From Heterobilharzia americana (taxonomy: Eukaryota; Platyhelminthes; Trematoda; Strigeidida; Schistosomatidae): a DNA stretch of 64,000 nucleotides. Positions within the stretch are counted from its first letter, which is position 1, and each line of letters opens with the position of its first letter. Below are positions 58,441 through 64,000 of this stretch, one piece after another. The stretch lies in the NCBI GenBank assembly GCA_944470555.2, contig OX104134.1:101612701-101676700 (forward strand), given 5' to 3'. The notes under the pieces were generated by a model. It was given only the letters and a program-made list of their open reading frames with translations, did not search any database and was not told the DNA's origin. The position numbers and the translations under genes were made by a program.

Positions 58441-59789
58441 GGTGCATATAATAAATTAGGAGGTAGATCTTTACATCACATGAACTTTATTGGTTCTATA
58501 ACAACAGTAGAAATTATATTCTTGAATAAGGCAGAACTAGAAAGTCGAAACTAATAAAATGAGATATTCCTTTCATCCAGGCTGATTTTACAAATTGGTA
58601 ATGATGATGAAACGGAAAATAGGTCATAATTGTTCAAATCCATTTCCTATCTCTAAGTAGACGAAGATGAGGTCTGATAATATGATTCAAATGTGTATCA
58701 CACAGTTCCATTGGTACAAATAGGGTCAGGTCGATCACTGAGCCAATGGAGGAAGAAATACTGGTAAACAGTAAGAATTTGTAAAGGATTATGGAAACTA
58801 TGGACAGAAATGAACTTCGTTTCGAATGCGTTGGATAGCATATAGTTACTTTTGTATGTGATTCATATGACGTTGTAGAGACGTATAAGTTTGATTTTCG
58901 AATATTCCAAGCAGTGTAGGAACATAAGTTATTTTATTTACAGAATGATTGACCACATAAAGTATCTAACAAACAAATTGACGCAGAATCCTACACTTCC
59001 ACAGTGCTCAATTTCTGTTCTTGCGTCATTAAACACTGTCAGAAATGAAACAATAACACTATTTATGTGCTTATAAGGAAAGATAGGTCAAAAAGATTTG
59101 ATCAAGTGATCCGATATATTGAATTTAATGTTCTGTCCATTCTGTTCAAACTACGAATTTCGTTTTATTAAAAACTCAGTAGAAACGTATTTTTGCCTTA
59201 AAGATTCAAACATGTTTTGTTTACTCGAGATTAACATCCTGATAACATTTTTCCCCATAGACTTCAAAAAAAACAATTAATATAGAGGAAAGAAAGATTT
59301 GGGCTTGATAGTCCTTTACAATTATCAGTAGACAGCGAAATAGAAAGATGCTCATAAATTCAAAAGCCTACATGATCCGAGTTGTTAAAACAAACTCTAA
59401 TTGGTACTTATTCACCACGAACATGGATCATATCTATTTTCTCCTACGTGACTTTAACTTAAATAATTGCTTCTATTCTGTCATTCTTGTTTCTTCTTAC
59501 TGGCCTATTTCTTTCAATCTAACTTATAATACCATCGCTTCTGCCATCATCTTCCCCGTAAAGTTGGTTTTCTCATGATGCGCATTTGAACAATTTTACA
59601 AGAACGCCAATCAACTTAATTTTATCTACAGAATGATGTAATCTATCTTGAAGTTAGTCCTTTTTTCACTCCAGTGTAACTAGTATTATTATCATTATTT
59701 TTTCACCTAAAAATCTACATTGTTACCTAAAAGAGTATAATCGGTAGTAACTGCAACACTAATCGAGAGGATTTCATGGATTATATTGT
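58441..59789. other. No gene recognised
   Basis: AT-rich sequence; ORFs at 58891-59076 and 59348-59578 without motifs. Confidence 0.4.
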
Positions 59790-59945
59790 GTTACTGTGCA
59801 AGAAAGTAATATCAGAAACTTTGAATAGAATTTCCTGCGAGACCGGATTAAAGGTGGCTTTTAAACCAACAAACGTACTAGGCCTAAAGATAATTTCGGC
59901 CCAATTACGCAAGATGCAAAGGAATAACTATGATCAAAATAATTA
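59790..59945 (+). pseudogene. Probable Penelope-like element scrap (pre-GIY-YIG linker)
   Basis: One frame reads KKVISETLNRISCETGLKVA, then FKPTNVLGLKIISAQLRK. It resembles the PLE linker just before the GIY-YIG domain (compare NKHDIRVYFRATNTLRSNL at 1.35 kb and NKSGITLALNTKNLLRNKI at 57.9 kb). The endonuclease itself is not recognisable downstream. Short and therefore uncertain. Confidence 0.5.
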
Positions 59946-60837
59946 GTTCAAACAAGTCGACTGGAATCGTTTGCATGGTTGGTTCATAAAAACTAAACCA
60001 AATCTAGAATGTTTAAATTCACTAAGATAAGTAATCTCAAGAAATACAAACCAATCCTACAGTTGGTTGAGACAAAGAAACTATGCTTAAGTCACATATA
60101 GTCAGACGGGGATAGATTGGCCATTAAATCTTTGTTCTCCCAGTCAACAAATGTAAAAAAGAAATGAATACCAGCTACTTTAAAGATGTAAGCAGTTCTA
60201 CCATCACTGAAATAAAGAATACCAGGTAACACATAAATCAAATGACACATTGAACGTTTTGTGGTTAATTGACGTGATTATGAGCAATAATTTGTGTTTG
60301 GAATGTAGAAGGTAGTCGCGTATCTGTAACAGTCTGTAAACTTTGTTTGGACTAGGACTTGAATGATATAACATTTATAGAACAAGGTCTTTTCAAAGCC
60401 TGTAAATTTTCATTGAATGGCGCAGCAAACTTTGCAATTCGCATCCTTTTGAAAAGTCTATAACCCTTAAGATTAATTAATCTGTGTCATTTATGACAGC
60501 ATCCATTAAATTTTTCAAAAATGGAATGTGTCTGAAAACTTAAATAAAATTATATCCTCCCACTGCATTGACCAAAATGAACCAAAGACTAAACTCCTTT
60601 GAGAATTAATTTCAAATATACCCACTGAATGTTATGTGCCTGCAAAATGATTGGTAGATATTACCATGTAGATTTCCCAAGATTTTATAATGAATCGTAA
60701 ACTCTTTGAAAATTTTCAATTAGACCAGACTTACTATGTCATTCCCTTATTTCACGCTTTGATAAGGCGGAAATCCCATTCTTCAGAACAAACAGTTCGT
60801 ATGACGTTGCTACAAACTAGATAATTTATAACTATTT
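59946..60837. other. No gene recognised
   Basis: AT-rich sequence. Confidence 0.4.
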
Positions 60838-61475
60838 TTATTTGTCACTTGGGTTCTTAGTGGTGGTGGTGGTGGTTGGGTATCTTCATCATCTTCATTG
60901 CCTCGTCTCGCCTTTTCTGTCAACTTGTTGGTTTCTGCTTGTAGATCTTCGAGCTTGTGCAACAACACATTAGACACAAATCATCATCCACGAAATCCAA
61001 ATCTTCTTCTGGCGTCCTTCAGTTCAGATTCTGTTCTGGTTGTTAAAAATGAACTGTGGTCTATCACCAGATTGTTCCTTGAAGGCCTTCAACCTCACTT
61101 CAAAGTAGGTTCCTTGCATTAGATAGTGAGTGGTCTGAAACTATATCTGCTTCCCTTCTTGGTGTTGTGTCAAGTGGGTTGGCTGTGTCTCCACTTTCTT
61201 TAGATTGAGATGAAGTCGATCTGATTGTTAGTGTGTCCATTTGGTGAAGTCAACTCCATGTCGCTGCCCTGTGAATTTCCTTTTGCTTTTGCCTCCCCGA
61301 TTTGAGCGAGTAATAAGTTTACTTTTTTTTATATTTTCTTTGTGCTTTAATGTTTGCTCAGTGATTGAATTTGTTTTACGGTGTATGGTTGCTAGCCCTA
61401 TGTCCAACCTTTTCTTTTTACCTCGGGGTTAATACCGGCTAGTAACTAGTGAACTAGTTGCGTAGGTGAGGTTGC
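60838..61475 (-). mobile_element. RTE-clade LINE, copy G (internally deleted to ~0.64 kb)
   Basis: Read 5' to 3' on the minus strand: the shared 5' region (CTAGTTCACTAGTTACTAG ... GGACATAGGGCTAGCAACC) to AAATCGGGGAGGCAAAAGC; a jump into the endonuclease at TTCACAGGGCAGCGACATGG; a jump near 61015 into the FADD zone (GACGCCAGAAGAAGATTTGG); and a jump from the CAC repeat (about 60880-60860) to the 3' end (CTAAGAACCCAAGTGACAAATAA). Both termini are present but most of the coding region is gone. Confidence 0.85.
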
Positions 61476-64000
61476 AGCAAACCAGACATTATCATTAATT
61501 GACTTTTCTCTTGATATAGCCGGAAAATCCAGATGAGTGTTTTTTAACACCTTAGTTTACTTCAAACGGTAACGTGAAACATGTGAAACTTAGAAGTGAT
61601 TATAAGTGTCACCTAAATTAAGAGTCGAATAATAAATGAAATTGTATTCCTAAGTCATGTATTCACAATGGGCACTGAACTATATAAAATGCAGGACACT
61701 TTTATAATATTAGGCCTTGCCGTATAAGACTAAACTGGCATTCAGCTGCTCAACTACTCAAAGAATATAAAATACTAAGCAAAAGACTAAAATGTAGTGT
61801 TAACGATCTAAGCAAGCTAGTTTATTAATTTTGTACTTCTCAAATTATTTGGAATATTATTCAACCTAATAGCTTTGTCTCGAGACTGAAAGCAAGCAAT
61901 TGTTACGCGTTATGGATGAAACCTTAAGTCACAGAACTTGTCAGTAAACCTTCTGCAGCTCTTAATCATCTTGAATTTGTTCTTCGTCAAAGATAAATTA
62001 TCTTTGGTGTTACAGTCTTCAAGGACGAACCTGACGTGCATTTACTCATACATGTTTCTCGGCCTACACCAAGGTAATTGTGAAAGTGTACTGGTGCATT
62101 TGTGTTTGAATATAGGTGCATCTGACAAAATAAATCTGCAATAGTGAATGAGGCAAAAAGTGTTTTCTTACCTTTGAAAACTATTCAGAGGCTTTATTCT
62201 TCTGTAGAATGTACTTAAATTTCGTGTTTGCTTGTACTCACCGGCGTCGAGTTACCTACAAATGTAATAATATCCCACAAAACAAACATAAGTTTTAAGC
62301 CATTTTTGCCGAAAACAACGCGCTTTGTTTTTAATTTGCGAAAACAGCAGAAATGGTTAATCACAGATCGTTATAAACAGCTTACAGGGTTCAGACGTAG
62401 GTGCCTAAAGCTAACTGATTTCGTCAGAGTACCCTATTGCACTATGAATCAAAATCACTGAGTTACTACGGATCGAACTGGACTACGGAAATACATAATT
62501 GGGAGTTTCATAACCAGAAAAACTATCTACATAATGGAATGCTAAGGAATACAGACATACAGTAATGAAACCATAAATCCACAGGGCAGTTGAAATGTCG
62601 TATCATTGAACTGGTACACGTTGGTTGCTCACTAGGCGAAGTTATGCCCAGATCTTACTGATTATTAAAGAATCTGAAGGTATCAAGCTTTTTTCTAAAC
62701 AATAATAGTCTTCTAAGAGTTATTAACTAGCGGATTTCAGTATTATCCCAAAAGCAACTATAAGGCTAACATATCCCCTTTAGCTTTCAAAGTTGTTTAA
62801 TTACCTTTAGATTAAGTCGAGTAGTGGCCCAATATTTTCCAAACAATTTATGATTAGAAACATTTGTCCCAGGTCCCCTAAGTTAATTTATTTAAAATTT
62901 CAACATACATGCATCATGATTACTCTTGTTCGATTCTTAATCACTATATCCTTAACTATTATTCACACAAACTTCTAATCAGCAGGATATGCCTAATACA
63001 TAAAGTATCTGTACACTACATTTGACTGACCAGTGAAATATCAAAAGTGGAATGTAATTTTGGTACGATGAAATCACCTATTAGATTTTAAGGCTGCTTG
63101 GCTTTTAACATAATCTACTACTAGGAGTTCGCTATGTTGCAACATCGCATCTTGTATGCCATTTCACTTTCCTGTGGTTGACATCTGTCGAACAGATTGC
63201 AGCACTCCTACGATGCTCAGTATACAATCATTTCAAAATAAGTTTAGTTCATTAACTTTTGAAATTGGGGAGAAAGCACTACTACTGCAGTAAAATATTT
63301 ATCTAAAAGGTCCTAATTAAAGTCAAAAAAGAGCCAATATGCTTCAAAGAAGTTGTAATCATACAACACTCAAAATAGTTCAAAATGTGGATTGGCAGTT
63401 GTAGTTCATTTAATTTGTTAGTCCTAATATTTTCAGTGTAAGAGCTTTTCTTAAGTGCCGACATTTCTAGGAACTTTCCCCAAATTGCTTATGTAATTCG
63501 GTAAAGGAACTTCCAGGTGTATATCTTAGATGAATGATCATTGTTGACAAGTGATATTAAACGCCTAGTTATAGGAAGAATCTCACATCATAAATTCGCA
63601 AAAAATCCTTTTATTCAAAGTTCAAGTTTTGAATTAAGAAAGAAACGCGATTTTATGTGCTAGTTGGTAGTTTTGTCGGGTTTCCCTTCTTTAATTACTC
63701 AGTGAATGGTTTACACTTTCCTTTTAAGAGAATGAACGTAAAAGTTTTATATTTTATTTCATATATAAATCTTAGGCATTATTTGAAGCTAACTGTAAAT
63801 CTTCATGTAAACTGTCCCCCTTTTTTGTTGAGAAATTAAAAATATATAACTACCTGATAGTTCTATACCCCGTACCAAATCAAAATGAATACAGTCATAA
63901 AACATGGATTGACTATAGTTGACCAGGTTCCGTCCAGAAAATGTGAGTCACCTGTAGTTAAAAAATTATTTGAAAATGTAAAATCCGAACTATCGTGTGT
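61476..64000. other. No gene recognised
   Basis: About 2.5 kb of AT-rich sequence to the window end. ORFs at 61938-62144, 62228-62461 and 63657-63839 have no recognised domain and no gene context. Confidence 0.4.

Overview
The window looks like gene-poor, repeat-filled DNA from a digenean flatworm, most likely a schistosome-type blood fluke. The evidence is an AT-rich background with no bacterial-style gene packing; several RTE-clade LINEs, one group resembling the SR2/Perere-3 type known from schistosomes; Penelope-like elements (PLEs) with GIY-YIG endonucleases; and tRNA-derived SINEs, two of which carry remains of the hammerhead ribozyme known from schistosome Sm-alpha repeats. I found no convincing host protein-coding gene, tRNA or rRNA gene, CRISPR array or bacterial signal. 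Every open frame I could assign belongs to a broken mobile element; the other short ORFs look like chance.

Layout. 0.2-1.7 kb: a 296-bp inverted repeat enclosing a tRNA-like SINE and a PLE endonuclease relic. 2.4-4.5 kb: RTE copy A (minus). 5.4-6.0 kb: a cluster of fold-back MITE-like units. 6.4-9.1 kb: RTE copy B (minus). 11.6-13.6 kb: two SINE relics and a near-perfect 54-bp-arm hairpin. 16.9-17.4 kb: 500 Ns, then RTE copy C (plus, best preserved reverse transcriptase). 20.6-24.1 kb: RTE copy D (plus). 24.4-25.9 kb: the fullest PLE (RT plus GIY-YIG, plus strand). 27.1-27.9 kb: N-terminal part of another PLE (minus). 29.7-30.4 kb: SR2-like C-terminal fragment. 30.9-33.9 kb: a Jockey/CR1-like LINE with nearly all of ORF2 readable but several frameshifts. 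34.5 kb: 100-bp RTE scrap. 40.6-40.9 kb: SINE relic. 45.3-45.9 kb: a SINE with an inverted head and a separate 155-bp-arm inverted repeat. 47.6-50.6 kb: a decayed but near full-length SR2-like element (minus). 50.9-51.1 kb: SINE with a degenerate hammerhead. 51.7-52.0 kb: PLE terminal-repeat-like sequence and a CT/TA microsatellite. 52.0-54.8 kb: RTE copy E, nearly identical to D. 55.9-56.5 kb: two related SINEs. 56.7-57.2 kb: RTE copy F (3' end). 57.4-58.4 kb: PLE endonuclease between inverted arms. 59.8 kb: PLE scrap. 60.8-61.5 kb: RTE copy G, reduced by several internal deletions.

How the parts relate. The RTE, SR2-like and CR1-like elements are copy-and-paste LINEs whose proteins (apurinic-type endonuclease plus reverse transcriptase) may also have mobilised the SINEs. 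Copies B, D and E share the same reading-frame lesions, so a defective lineage seems to have multiplied. Inverted arms recur around PLE endonuclease fragments at two places. All relations are inferred by reading the sequence by eye; no database search was possible, and family names are by resemblance.
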